Source of the DNA: Bacteroidota bacterium
GTDB lineage: Bacteria > Bacteroidota > Ignavibacteria > Kryptoniales > JAKASW01
Direction of reading: 5' to 3'
NCBI GenBank assembly: GCA_021811615.1
Contig: JAJZNW010000089.1
Coordinates: 46,441-110,440 of the forward strand
DNA: 64,000 nt
Part shown: positions 1 to 8,916 of the stretch, piece after piece
Numbering within the stretch: the stretch's first letter is position 1
Layout of the letters: each line of letters begins with the position of its first letter
The notes under the pieces: generated by a model
Databases searched by the model: none
What the model was told of the DNA's origin: nothing
What the model saw: the letters and a program-made list of their open reading frames with translations, nothing else
Position numbers and translations under genes: made by a program

Positions 1-1
1 C

Positions 2-526
2 ATGGCTTTCAACATAGTGAAGCACCATAACGGATTCATCAGTGTGGATTCGAAGCCCGGAAGCGGATCAAAGGTGCGGATATTCCTTCCCTGCTATACC
101 GAGCAAGTACAAGGCACAGAAGCGCGGCGGGAAGCGCAGTTCTCCTACGGAGAAGGAACAAAGATACTGGTCGTCGATGATGAAGAGGGTGTTCGCCAGC
201 TTGCCTCTGATATTCTCCTGGAACATGGTTACAACGTCGTGACGGCCAGCGACGGTGCGCAAGCCCTTGAACGCTTGAAATCCAACCCCGACATCCGACT
301 CGTGATACTGGATATGGTCATGCCCGGGATGGGCGGGAAGGATACCTGCATCGAAATTAAGCGAACACCGAACCCGCCGAAAGTGCTTATATGCACGGGG
401 TACAGCGAACTTGCCGATCTTGAGAGCATACTTGGGAAACACGCCGACGGGCTTCTACAGAAGCCTTACAACACAAACGACATGGCGAGTGCAGTCGAGG
501 ATCTTCTAAGTTACTCCTCCCAATAA
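2..526 (+). CDS. Hybrid sensor histidine kinase, C-terminal fragment (ATPase end plus receiver domain)
   Basis: The gene is cut by the left window edge; only its last 174 residues are visible. Residues 1-30 match the end of a histidine-kinase ATPase domain (the NIVKHHNGFISVDSKPGSGS stretch after the G2 box). After a short linker, residues 54-170 form a response-regulator receiver domain with the acidic pair in VVDDEE, the phospho-acceptor Asp in VILDMVMPGMGG and the Lys in LLQKPYN. The layout is that of a hybrid kinase passing phosphate to its own C-terminal receiver. The ATG at position 2 lies inside the ATPase fold, so it is not the true start. The sensor input is outside the window. Confidence 0.85.
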   Translation: MAFNIVKHHNGFISVDSKPGSGSKVRIFLPCYTEQVQGTEARREAQFSYGEGTKILVVDDEEGVRQLASDILLEHGYNVVTASDGAQALERLKSNPDIRLVILDMVMPGMGGKDTCIEIKRTPNPPKVLICTGYSELADLESILGKHADGLLQKPYNTNDMASAVEDLLSYSSQ

Positions 527-913
527 TATTTGCGCCCGCGCGGTATGTGTGGGATCAGGCGGTGTGCAATTTTGGACACTGACGACTCTTCGGTACCAGC
601 GTTCGACATACGAAGTCCCGCTCCTGAAGCAATTTCTGAGGGGCGCTCCGAAGCCTTCCCGGAAATCGCCGTAAAACACCAAACAAAGTTTTTGTTGAAG
701 TCAATTCTCAAGCTAAATTCCTTGACTTTCCTCATGCTTGAGGATAATTTGCAAACCGACTCTCCACCAGATGGAGGCGGAGGATCGGGCGTAGAGCTCA
801 ATCGAATCATATCTGGCAAATATACCGTTTTGGGATCTGCATTTCGAGTTTAAGTCCTCTTACCGAATGCACCAAAATGGCGATTTCTTCAAGATAAAAA
901 GGGAGGAGTGTCA
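527..913. other. Intergenic region upstream of the ribonucleotide reductase gene
   Basis: No convincing gene. The overlapping ORFs here (530..853 plus, 511..819 minus) resemble nothing recognisable and mirror each other. A TTGACT hexamer at about 722 and GATAAT at about 743 (15-bp spacing) could be a promoter for the downstream gene, but the spacing is short. I could not recognise a cobalamin riboswitch or NrdR boxes by eye. Confidence 0.3.
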
Positions 914-3643
914 ATGGGATACACTGATACTTTCGTTTCAGAGGACACTAAGGCGCAATCGAAGTGGGGCGGCCTTACAGTGCGGCGTCTGTATACGAAA
1001 AAAGGAGTACATCCCTTCGACGAGATCAAATGGGAATTGAGAACGGCTTTGATCTCGAATGAAAAAGGGGAAGTAATATTTCAACAAGATAACGTGGAAG
1101 TTCCGGATTTCTGGAGCATGACCGCCACGAACGTGGTTGTGTCCAAATATTTCCACGGACAGCTCGGTACGCCTGACCGGGAGAGCAGCGTGAAGCAGCT
1201 GGTAGATCGAGTAGCCCGCACATTCACGCAGTGGGGAATCCGCGGCGGATACTTCGCTTCCAGCGAAGACGCCTCCGCATTCTATGATGAATTGACATTC
1301 CTGCTGGCCAACCAGTACGTCGCATTCAACAGCCCAGTTTGGTTCAATGTCGGTATAGAAGAGAGGCCTCAGTGCTCGGCTTGCTTCATCAACTCGGTCA
1401 AGGACACGATGGAGTCGATACTCGATCTTGCCAAGACCGAAGGGATGCTCTTCAAGTGGGGAAGCGGTACAGGGACGAATTTCTCGAGCCTCCGCTCCTC
1501 CAAGGAGAAACTCTCGGGCGGCGGCACGGCATCCGGTCCCGTGTCTTTCCTTCGGGGATTCGATTCTTTTGCCGGCGTTATCAAATCGGGCGGCAAGACA
1601 CGCCGCGCAGCTAAGATGGTGATACTCAACGCCGATCACCCCGACGTCCTCGAGTTCATAAAGAGCAAGTCCGACGAAGAGAAAAAAGCGTGGGCGCTCA
1701 TCGAGGCAGGATACGACCCGGGCTTCAACGTGCAGGGTGGTGCTTACGATTCGGTCCAATTCCAGAATGCCAACCACAGCGTTCGTGCGACGGACGATTT
1801 CATGCGGGCGGTGCTCGAAGACAAGGAATGGAACACGAAGAACGTCCGTGACGGAAAGCCGGCAGGAACATACCGCGCACGCGAATTGATGCGCGAGATA
1901 TCCGATGCCGCATGGATCAGCGGCGATCCCGGGATGCAGTTCCACACCACCGTGAACAGCTGGCATACCTGCCCGAATACTGCGCCGATCAACGCCTCCA
2001 ATCCGTGCAGCGAATATATGTTCCTGGACGACAGCGCCTGCAACCTCGCTTCGCTCAACCTGATGAAGTACCGGAAGGAAGACGGCTCGTTCGACGTCGA
2101 GTCGTTCCGGCATTCGGTCGAACTGACGATCACTGCCCAGGAAATAATCGTCGGCAACGCAAGCTACCCTACGAAGTCCATCGAGAAGAACAGTCACGCT
2201 TTCCGGCCGCTCGGCATCGGTTACGCCAATCTCGGCGCGCTACTGATGTCACTCGGGCTCCCCTACGACAGCGACGGCGGCAGAGCGTATGCCGGCGCGA
2301 TCACGGCCCTCATGACGGGCGAAGGCTACAGACAAAGCGCGCTTATCGCAAAGACCATCGGTCCGTTCGACGGATACGAGATGAACCGGGAACCGATGCT
2401 CGGCGTGATAAGAAAACACAGAGCGCATGTCGATAAAATTAAGGCGAGTGCGACCCCGGACTATCTCCTGGAGTCGGCTAAGACAGTCTGGGACGACGCC
2501 CTTACGATCGGCAAGGAATATGGATATCGCAATTCTCAGATTTCCGTGCTGGCCCCGACGGGAACGATCGGGTTCATGATGGATTGCGACACGACCGGTG
2601 TCGAGCCTGATATAGCTCTCGTGAAGTATAAAAAGCTTGTCGGCGGCGGATACATGAAGATCGTGAACAACACCGTCCCGCTCGCCCTGAAGACCCTTGG
2701 ATACTCTGACGGGCAGATAGACGAGATCATCAAATACATAGACCAGAACGGCACAATCGAAGGCGCACCGCATTTGAAAGAGAAGCACCTTCCGGTTTTC
2801 GACTGCGCGTTCAAGGCCGTCAACGGAGACCGCTCCATCCATTACATGGGTCACATCAAGATGATGTCTGCGGTGCAGCCATTTCTTTCCGGCGCAATAT
2901 CCAAGACCGTCAACCTTCCGACCGAGGCCACGGTGGAAGACATCGAGCAGGCCTACGTCGAAGCCTGGAAGCTGGGCCTCAAGGCCATCGCAGTTTATCG
3001 CGACGGCTCCAAGAGGACACAGCCTCTCAACACCAAGAAGGAAGACGGTTCGAAGGAAGAGAAGTCGGTCTCCGCGACTCGCGTGAGCAGAAGGAGGCTC
3101 CCGGACGAGAGAAATGCCGTGACTCACAAGTTCAGTATCAGCGGTCACGAAGGCTATATCACTGTCGGCCTTTACGAGGACGGCACACCCGGCGAGATAT
3201 TCATAACAATGTCCAAGGAAGGCTCAACGATAAGCGGCCTTATGGACGGGTTCGCCACCGGAATCTCTCTCGCTCTCCAATATGGAGTACCCCTGAAAGT
3301 GCTGGTCGACAAGTTCAGTCATATGCGCTTCGAGCCGTCCGGCTTCACGAACAGCAAGGAAGTACCCATCGCGAAGTCGGTTCTCGACTACATATTCAGA
3401 TGGATGGGATTGAAATTCCTTCCCCGTGAAGAGCAGCCGGCATCGGTTGTGGTCGACTCAATAGCGGCCGAGCCCAGATCAGAGCAGAAGAGCGAGTTCA
3501 GCATTACGCTCGAACAAACCGAGAAGAAGGTCTTCCAGGAACAGGCGGACGCTCCTCCGTGTCATGAATGCGGATCGATCATGATACGAAGCGGCTCATG
3601 CTACAAGTGCCTGAACTGCGGTTCGACGAGCGGCTGCTCCTGA
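914..3643 (+). CDS. nrdJ: Adenosylcobalamin-dependent (class II) ribonucleoside-diphosphate reductase
   Basis: Converts ribonucleotides to deoxyribonucleotides in the cytoplasm using a B12-derived radical, so it needs no oxygen and no small subunit. Visible features are an active-site Cys in QCSACFINS (about residue 155), the NPCSE motif with the following Cys (about 365), a TSCPD domain (about 735-850) and a C-terminal Cys-rich ribbon (CHECG...CYKCLNCG) of the kind found in long NrdJ proteins. The ORF track starts at GTG 908, but AGGAG at 904-908 is correctly spaced for ATG 914, which I chose. It stands alone and is closed by a strong terminator. The cell must make or import cobalamin; no such genes are in the window. 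Confidence 0.95.
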   Translation: MGYTDTFVSEDTKAQSKWGGLTVRRLYTKKGVHPFDEIKWELRTALISNEKGEVIFQQDNVEVPDFWSMTATNVVVSKYFHGQLGTPDRESSVKQLVDRVARTFTQWGIRGGYFASSEDASAFYDELTFLLANQYVAFNSPVWFNVGIEERPQCSACFINSVKDTMESILDLAKTEGMLFKWGSGTGTNFSSLRSSKEKLSGGGTASGPVSFLRGFDSFAGVIKSGGKTRRAAKMVILNADHPDVLEFIKSKSDEEKKAWALIEAGYDPGFNVQGGAYDSVQFQNANHSVRATDDFMRAVLEDKEWNTKNVRDGKPAGTYRARELMREISDAAWISGDPGMQFHTTVNSWHTCPNTAPINASNPCSEYMFLDDSACNLASLNLMKYRKEDGSFDVESFRHSVELTITAQEIIVGNASYPTKSIEKNSHAFRPLGIGYANLGALLMSLGLPYDSDGGRAYAGAITALMTGEGYRQSALIAKTIGPFDGYEMNREPMLGVIRKHRAHVDKIKASATPDYLLESAKTVWDDALTIGKEYGYRNSQISVLAPTGTIGFMMDCDTTGVEPDIALVKYKKLVGGGYMKIVNNTVPLALKTLGYSDGQIDEIIKYIDQNGTIEGAPHLKEKHLPVFDCAFKAVNGDRSIHYMGHIKMMSAVQPFLSGAISKTVNLPTEATVEDIEQAYVEAWKLGLKAIAVYRDGSKRTQPLNTKKEDGSKEEKSVSATRVSRRRLPDERNAVTHKFSISGHEGYITVGLYEDGTPGEIFITMSKEGSTISGLMDGFATGISLALQYGVPLKVLVDKFSHMRFEPSGFTNSKEVPIAKSVLDYIFRWMGLKFLPREEQPASVVVDSIAAEPRSEQKSEFSITLEQTEKKVFQEQADAPPCHECGSIMIRSGSCYKCLNCGSTSGCS

Positions 3644-3670
3644 TTCAGACACACCCTGTCTCAATTCAAT

Positions 3671-3702
3671 GCCGTCCCGATCTTTTCGGGACGGCTTTTT
3701 TT
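3671..3702 (+). terminator. Rho-independent terminator of nrdJ
   Basis: A perfect 10-bp stem (GCCGTCCCGA paired with TCGGGACGGC, loop TCTTT) is followed immediately by seven T residues. Confidence 0.93.
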
Positions 3703-3778
3703 ATTCCCCAGCCGTTTATATCATTGGAATTGGAAACAGATTCACCGACGAAATCAGAAATCAACGGATGGAAACAAA

Positions 3779-4351
3779 ATGATGATCAATACATTCATAG
3801 CTCTTTTACTGTTCATGGCACCGCCTCAGGCCAAAACGACAAAGGCACCCTTCCCCGAGCCGAAGATAATCAACCACCTACTCAGCTGGGGTTACACGGC
3901 AGTCGACCATCCCCGTAAGGTCGAGGCGATAATCATACACTCTTCATACAATGCCCTGACCGCAGATTCGTTCAGCGTCGCGGGTGTCATCCGCGAATAC
4001 AAGGAGTACGGCGTGAGTCCGCATTATCTCATCTCCCGGGACGGAACCATATACCGTCTCGTGAGGAACCGGAATATCGCCTACCAGGCCGGAAAGAGCC
4101 GCCTTCCGAACGGGGTCACGGACGTGAACGCGGTATCTATCGGGATCGAACTGATAAACACGCCGCACGATTCCCCCACCGAGGCACAGTACAAGTCGCT
4201 TTCATCCCTTGTCGCATGGCTCGAAAGCAAGTACCCCGTTAAATATGTCCTCGGACACAAGGACATAGCTCCCGGCAGAAAGACCGATCCGTGGAATTTT
4301 GACTGGAGGAAGTTCGACAGGATGCTGAAGGAACAGAAGAGAACAAAGTAG
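3779..4351 (+). CDS. N-acetylmuramoyl-L-alanine amidase (Amidase_2/PGRP fold), secreted
   Basis: Predicted zinc amidase that cuts the bond between MurNAc and the stem peptide of peptidoglycan. A short hydrophobic N-terminus (INTFIALLLFMAPP) suggests export to the periplasm. Zinc ligands expected for the AmpD/T7-lysozyme family are visible: His in IIIHSS (about residue 53), His in LGHKDIAPG (about 159) and Asp in KTDPW (about 169), with the general-base Glu in IGIELIN. At 190 residues it is a single catalytic domain with no obvious cell-wall-binding repeat. Two ATGs lie in tandem at 3779 and 3782. It is a single-gene unit with its own terminator. Confidence 0.88.
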   Translation: MMINTFIALLLFMAPPQAKTTKAPFPEPKIINHLLSWGYTAVDHPRKVEAIIIHSSYNALTADSFSVAGVIREYKEYGVSPHYLISRDGTIYRLVRNRNIAYQAGKSRLPNGVTDVNAVSIGIELINTPHDSPTEAQYKSLSSLVAWLESKYPVKYVLGHKDIAPGRKTDPWNFDWRKFDRMLKEQKRTK

Positions 4352-4369
4352 AGGAAAGCCGATCATACG

Positions 4370-4395
4370 CGGCCGGGATAAACGCCCGGCCGTTT
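4370..4395. terminator. Hairpin terminator between convergent genes
   Basis: An 8-bp stem CGGCCGGG/CCCGGCCG with a 7-nt loop is followed by TTTCAATATT on the plus strand. It lies between the amidase gene and the oppositely oriented HAD gene and could serve both. Confidence 0.75.
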
Positions 4396-4439
4396 CAATA
4401 TTCTATCGATCCAACGATCCACGAATGGTTCTGCCGGCT

Positions 4440-5111
4440 TCAATCCGTCGTACCCCTGCCTTTTCCACCGTCGGCTGATACCGGCCCGACTGCGCTCTTC
4501 CATTTGATTCCCCGCTTGTCGAATTCGGCAAAGAGCTCCCTGTTGCCGACGAACTGGACGGCATCCCATCCCATCTTCTTTCCGCCTGCCACATACTCGG
4601 CGATATCATCGATGTAGAAATGCTCTGCCGGAGGGACGCAAGTGAACTCCATGACAGCGCGGTAAATTTTCTCTTCGGGCTTCACTGCACCGACCTTATG
4701 CGACAGCACGAGCTTATCGAAGAGGTTCAGGAACTCGTTCTTGCGCCATCCGTACCGCTCATGGATATCGTTCGTGTTTGAAAGAAGCACAAGCTTGTAG
4801 TTCTTCTTGAGGACCGGAAGCACTGCAACAAGGCCGTCATTAACTGTGAACATGTCCGAATAGATCCTGACGAGCTGTTCTTTACTCAACTTATGATCGA
4901 GTACGCCAAGAAGAATCTCCGTGAACTGGTCGGACGATATTTCACCGCGCTCATATTTCCTGTGGACGTCGTAATGGTCCCTGTAATACTGCGCGAACTT
5001 CTCACCCATTCCCTTTTCGATTCTCTCCAGCTTCTCCAGGATTACTTTGTAATCGAACGGCAGCAGCACGTTGCCAAGATCGAATACCATAACTGAATAC
5101 CTTTGATCCAT
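4440..5111 (-). CDS. HAD-superfamily phosphatase (subfamily IA, YihX-like)
   Basis: Haloacid-dehalogenase-type hydrolase, probably acting on a small phosphorylated metabolite in the cytoplasm. All four HAD motifs can be read: motif I VFDLGNVLL (nucleophile Asp11; the DxGxV form is typical of YihX-like proteins), motif II LLSNTN, the motif III Lys in GAVKPEEKIY and motif IV YIDDI. A helical cap domain lies between motifs I and II. The 223-residue length is usual for the group. The substrate cannot be predicted. Confidence 0.85.
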   Translation of the reverse strand: MDQRYSVMVFDLGNVLLPFDYKVILEKLERIEKGMGEKFAQYYRDHYDVHRKYERGEISSDQFTEILLGVLDHKLSKEQLVRIYSDMFTVNDGLVAVLPVLKKNYKLVLLSNTNDIHERYGWRKNEFLNLFDKLVLSHKVGAVKPEEKIYRAVMEFTCVPPAEHFYIDDIAEYVAGGKKMGWDAVQFVGNRELFAEFDKRGIKWKSAVGPVSADGGKGRGTTD

Positions 5112-5217
5112 TTCCTGATTACTCTCCGAGATTTAGCGATCGGGTTCTGCTCCCCGATCCATCCTGATTGACTTGTTAGAATTTGTTGTTTAGTTTTCTG
5201 TGAGGCAACAATTATCA

Positions 5218-5916
5218 ATGCTAAATAATACAAACGATCCGCATAAATTGGAAGCAGGAAGCTTCGTCTTCGTACTCCTCATGTGCGTAATCGCAAATGC
5301 TCAGTCATTCCATCCCGGGCCGGCAGCTTCGCGTTTTGATTCCACCGCAGTCTGGCATCCGCCTGCCGACTTCAGGCAGACACTCGACTCGAGATGCGAT
5401 TCGCTAGGGGGAGTTGCATTCCAGGATTGCTTCCTGAACCTGATGAGAGAATCGGGGGCAACGCCGGAAGCGCTCCGTTTCGCCGAACTGACGGACACGA
5501 CCGGATATTTGCGCCGCTTCGTGAACGCGGGGACCGTCGATATTGCATACGTGTGTTACCCTTTCCGGGCGAATGAGAATTATGGAGTGACTCTCGTTAA
5601 CGGTCGACCCGGCATGATCGACGTGGACGACTTTCAGTATGTCGACCTAACGTTGCTGAAGATGGATAGCACGTACCTTGACATCGTAAATGATTTTCCT
5701 GATGCCGCCGTCTGGCCGGGGGACAGGTATCTTTTCAATCAGCCCGCTTATGAGCCGTTGACTGGCGGCGGGCAACGCTTCATCGTCGAGTATTCGCTCA
5801 AGAACGGCTGTCATGCGTGCGCCGACCTGGCGGCAATCCGATTCGCCTTCGATTTCGACAGCACGGGTAATTTCATCGGTACGCACCTCGTCGGCGTGAA
5901 AAGACTGTCACAATGA
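5218..5916 (+). CDS. Secreted protein of unknown function
   Basis: I do not recognise the family. The N-terminus has a signal-peptide-like hydrophobic stretch (SFVFVLLMCVIANAQS), and the mature part of about 200 residues is rich in aromatic and acidic residues. It contains five Cys, including a CHAC pair near the C-terminus. The track starts at GTG 5200; ATG 5218 is chosen because it gives a compact signal peptide, although neither start has a clear Shine-Dalgarno. It is convergent with the following minus-strand gene. Confidence 0.6.
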   Translation: MLNNTNDPHKLEAGSFVFVLLMCVIANAQSFHPGPAASRFDSTAVWHPPADFRQTLDSRCDSLGGVAFQDCFLNLMRESGATPEALRFAELTDTTGYLRRFVNAGTVDIAYVCYPFRANENYGVTLVNGRPGMIDVDDFQYVDLTLLKMDSTYLDIVNDFPDAAVWPGDRYLFNQPAYEPLTGGGQRFIVEYSLKNGCHACADLAAIRFAFDFDSTGNFIGTHLVGVKRLSQ

Positions 5917-5940
5917 CCGGTGCAGCGGCGGCCGGTTTCA
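5916..5940. terminator. Weak hairpin between convergent genes
   Basis: A short stem ACCGG/CCGGT followed by TTTCA sits at the end of the secreted-protein gene. The stem is only 5 bp with a long loop, so this is tentative. Confidence 0.35.
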
Positions 5941-7839
5941 ATCGAGGCTGTAGCCTAATTCCAGACTAACCTCCGTGGTTCCAGGCAGCAGGCGTGAAGA
6001 TGAACCGACGGAAATCTCCCTGCTGCGGCTGTATATATCCCGGGAAATCTTGATACCGGCTGTCAGCGAGCCGTCGACTTTCCAGCTTCCCATCACAAAT
6101 AGACGGGCGCCGTCCCCGTAAAGAACTGTGAACTCAGCTACGTGAGGAAGATCTTTCTCAACGGTGTAGAAGGCCGCGGAGTACGAATCTGTTCTATAGG
6201 AGCAGAGCCTTGTTGCGAGCTCTACTCTTCCGGGATCCCAACCGGCATCGACGATAAAGAGCTCGCCCTTCTCGCCCGACGACAGGTAATTCCGCTCGAT
6301 CCTGGTCCTGAATGAGAAAGACGCCGAAAACTTGTGCCTCAAATCCAATCTCACAGTCTGTTTGGAGCCTGCGATCACGGACAAAGCTGCTGGAAAATCT
6401 GCCGCCGGTATATATGAATCTTCTTTTGTCTTGAACTTGTATCGAACGTAAAGAAGCGTGCCCGCTCCATCAGCCCTTCTGTTCCGCGACAGGGTTATGT
6501 ACGAATCGGCGAAGATTTCTTCCCCATCGCGCTCGGGCTGGCCGGTGCGCGATTTAATTGCAAACCTGTCGTAATAGAAACCGAACCTCAGGAAAGCGGT
6601 CGCGCGCATCGTGGTGCCGACATAAACGCCGCTCTCGAGTGCGGTCGGAAAGCTTTCTGAAAGAGGCCCGCCGTAGTTTTGAAGGATCTTCGACCGCAGT
6701 CCGCGCAACCCGATAGCAAACCTCGCATCGCCGTTGTCGACACCAACGTTGGCATCGTATGACAGCGCTTTGTCATAAAGGAGTTCGCCTGCAAAAGAGA
6801 CATCGTCGAGCCGCAGCCTGGTGAAATACTCGAGTGCCATCGAACGGTTCAGGTAATCGTCTTGAAATTTGCGGTCGTAAGTGAAGAGCACGCCGGAAAT
6901 CCCTGCGTTCAATTCAGGAGACTCGAAGCGCAAGATTCCCCCGGCAATCTGCTCGAGGAGTCTCTGACGAGGAGCCTGTGAGGCGAGGTGCAGTCCCGAA
7001 TAGTCAACGGACGTGACCGAACCCGAATCGTTGACGATGGCGAAGAGACTCTTGCTCGATCCGAATGCTGTGACCCGAAGCGGACCGGCAGGCAACTCGA
7101 ATGCGACTCCTCTCATGAACTTGTTTTCGCCCTTGGAATGATAAGGTCTTAGCGAATAGGAACGCGACTTGAAGAGCGGTGTTACTGCGCCTGCTGATTT
7201 TGAAATCATGCCGCCGCGCGAGAACAACAAGCCGTTCCCCAGACTCAGAGTGTAATCGCCTATTACAACTTCAGACAAGAACCACAGGTTGCCGGTGCGA
7301 AGCGACAACGAGTAGAAATCTGCATAACTCGATTCTCCCGGATCCTTGTCAGTGACACCGAAGGCTTCAACGCTTCCATAAGCGACATTTAGACTCTGGA
7401 AATTCATTACGCCATTCTCCCCGTATTCCTTCTCGAAGAGGGGCGATCTTTGAGGCGAAAGGTTTGCGTATGACATCAAGTTCAGGCGCAACGTCCTCCG
7501 TATTTCGATCACAGCCCGGCGTCTGAGCGACGACATTATTTCAGGCGTCATTCCATCTATATTCGAGAGATCGTCCAGACTGGGGATGATTCCCTTCTTC
7601 TTCCTGAAAGAAATGATTGATGCGGCACATGTGGTACTCATTTCGGGTATCGAGAGGAGTTCGAATTCCGACGCCTCGTTGATATCCACTGGGACAAATG
7701 TGTCGGCGACGTCATCCGAGTTTGTCAACACGGATTCGAGTATGTTTTCATCCCTGGCCTCTTCCTCGACAGACTGAGCAGGGCAAATGCCCGATCCGAA
7801 CGCCGACATTACAAATATCGAGAAAACAATTTCGCGCAC
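5938..7839 (-). CDS. Exported helix-hairpin-helix protein with a long beta-rich (outer-membrane-like) region
   Basis: A 633-residue protein with a signal peptide (IFVMSAFGSGICPAQS). Residues about 50-112 form a ComEA-like helix-hairpin-helix segment (VDINEASEFELLSIP...GIIPSLDDLSNIDGM). The remaining roughly 500 residues alternate short polar and aromatic strands and end in a terminal strand with aromatic residues (EVSLELGYSLD), as in an outer-membrane barrel. Proteins with this architecture are common in Bacteroidota but poorly characterised; a role in DNA uptake or surface assembly is only inference. The start is GTG at 7839 preceded by GGGGGAGA. It is probably co-transcribed with the barrel gene upstream (36-bp gap). 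Confidence 0.72.
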   Translation of the reverse strand: MREIVFSIFVMSAFGSGICPAQSVEEEARDENILESVLTNSDDVADTFVPVDINEASEFELLSIPEMSTTCAASIISFRKKKGIIPSLDDLSNIDGMTPEIMSSLRRRAVIEIRRTLRLNLMSYANLSPQRSPLFEKEYGENGVMNFQSLNVAYGSVEAFGVTDKDPGESSYADFYSLSLRTGNLWFLSEVVIGDYTLSLGNGLLFSRGGMISKSAGAVTPLFKSRSYSLRPYHSKGENKFMRGVAFELPAGPLRVTAFGSSKSLFAIVNDSGSVTSVDYSGLHLASQAPRQRLLEQIAGGILRFESPELNAGISGVLFTYDRKFQDDYLNRSMALEYFTRLRLDDVSFAGELLYDKALSYDANVGVDNGDARFAIGLRGLRSKILQNYGGPLSESFPTALESGVYVGTTMRATAFLRFGFYYDRFAIKSRTGQPERDGEEIFADSYITLSRNRRADGAGTLLYVRYKFKTKEDSYIPAADFPAALSVIAGSKQTVRLDLRHKFSASFSFRTRIERNYLSSGEKGELFIVDAGWDPGRVELATRLCSYRTDSYSAAFYTVEKDLPHVAEFTVLYGDGARLFVMGSWKVDGSLTAGIKISRDIYSRSREISVGSSSRLLPGTTEVSLELGYSLD

Positions 7840-7875
7840 ACCAGTCTCCCCCGTTGCAATTAATCCGGTCTCCTA

Positions 7876-8763
7876 TTATCTCCTCTTCAATGATTTCCTG
7901 TACTTTTGTATTTGTCCGAATTCAGAATTTCCATCGTTGCCGAAATCAAATGAGATACTGAACGAATGTGTAGCCCCGAGTATCCTGTGAAACATGCCGC
8001 CATATCCGACTTCGAAAGAAGAAAGTCTCAGCGTCATCCCTGCATTGAACGAATTTCCCCCGCTTGCAGTGCCGGTCCTGAAAGTCACAAAAGTAAACGG
8101 GGAGTACTCTGCAGCGATCCTTACTGCCGACGGGAAGCCGAGCTCTTTATAGTAGTCCAGACCGACATTCAGTTTTTCTGAAACATAAGCGGCACCGGCG
8201 GCGAGGGCCTGGGGAAGAGGGTCGTTCGAAAGAGTCATGGAACACGAATTGAGATTCGTGACGCTGAAACCAGCGACAAGATTCTCCGACACAAACGCTC
8301 TCCCGCCTGCGTCGATACTGAGTGCAAGGCCGGACCCATAATCCTTTATGAATAGATGATTGAGATTCGCGTTCGAGCCTAAGAAGAGGAAGTCGTAGAC
8401 AGGAATGGATAGATTGAGGCTGAGCACTGTTTCGCGATAGAGTTCAAATCCAAAAGTGTGAACCGCTGTTACGTAGTTTATTCCGAAACAATTGCTCCCC
8501 ACAGAAAGGCCTGTCGATTTTATCTCCTGCAGGCCGAAAATCGCGGGAGAATAGAAAGCGTCGATCCGATCAATCTCTGCGGTCCGGGCCGGATTGAAGT
8601 AGAACGACCACATGCCGTCACCGAATGCCGTCAACGCACCCGACGCACCCAGTGCGCGGGTACCGAGAAACCTTCTTTCAAATCCGGCAAATGCCCGGTT
8701 CGACAAACAAAAGGAGAACAACAGCATCACCACGGCAAATGCCACGTGCCTGGGATTGCGCAA
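7876..8763 (-). CDS. Outer-membrane beta-barrel protein, PorV/PorQ-like
   Basis: A 295-residue protein with a signal peptide (VVMLLFSFCLSNRAFA) and the N-terminal pattern seen in PorV/PorQ and FadL-like barrels: GTRALGASGALTAFGDG...FYFNPARTA. The rest is strand-rich with many Gly and aromatic residues. A basic, charged tail (KYRKSLKRR) follows the last strand, which is odd for a barrel. The start is TTG 8763 with GAAGGAT upstream; GTG 8745 is an alternative. It sits directly upstream of the helix-hairpin-helix barrel gene, so the two may form one surface unit. A T9SS-accessory role is inferred from family resemblance only. Confidence 0.65.
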   Translation of the reverse strand: MRNPRHVAFAVVMLLFSFCLSNRAFAGFERRFLGTRALGASGALTAFGDGMWSFYFNPARTAEIDRIDAFYSPAIFGLQEIKSTGLSVGSNCFGINYVTAVHTFGFELYRETVLSLNLSIPVYDFLFLGSNANLNHLFIKDYGSGLALSIDAGGRAFVSENLVAGFSVTNLNSCSMTLSNDPLPQALAAGAAYVSEKLNVGLDYYKELGFPSAVRIAAEYSPFTFVTFRTGTASGGNSFNAGMTLRLSSFEVGYGGMFHRILGATHSFSISFDFGNDGNSEFGQIQKYRKSLKRR

Positions 8764-8916
8764 GCCTTCTATCCTTCGTTTTCAATGAAGCTGCAAAGAA
8801 AATGCGGGTCAGGCTTTGATACGATGGTTAGATATGTCCTGGGGTGAACCGACAGCCGAAAATGAAGCGAGCCTCAGGCAAAATATCCCCAAGGCTCTCC
8901 GGTCACCGTCACCAGA

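Noticed and set aside
530-853. 107-residue plus ORF before nrdJ
   Set aside because: No recognisable sequence features, overlapped by an equally long minus ORF, and no ribosome-binding site.
938-2197. 419-residue minus ORF within nrdJ
   Set aside because: Antisense shadow of a clearly identified, motif-complete gene.
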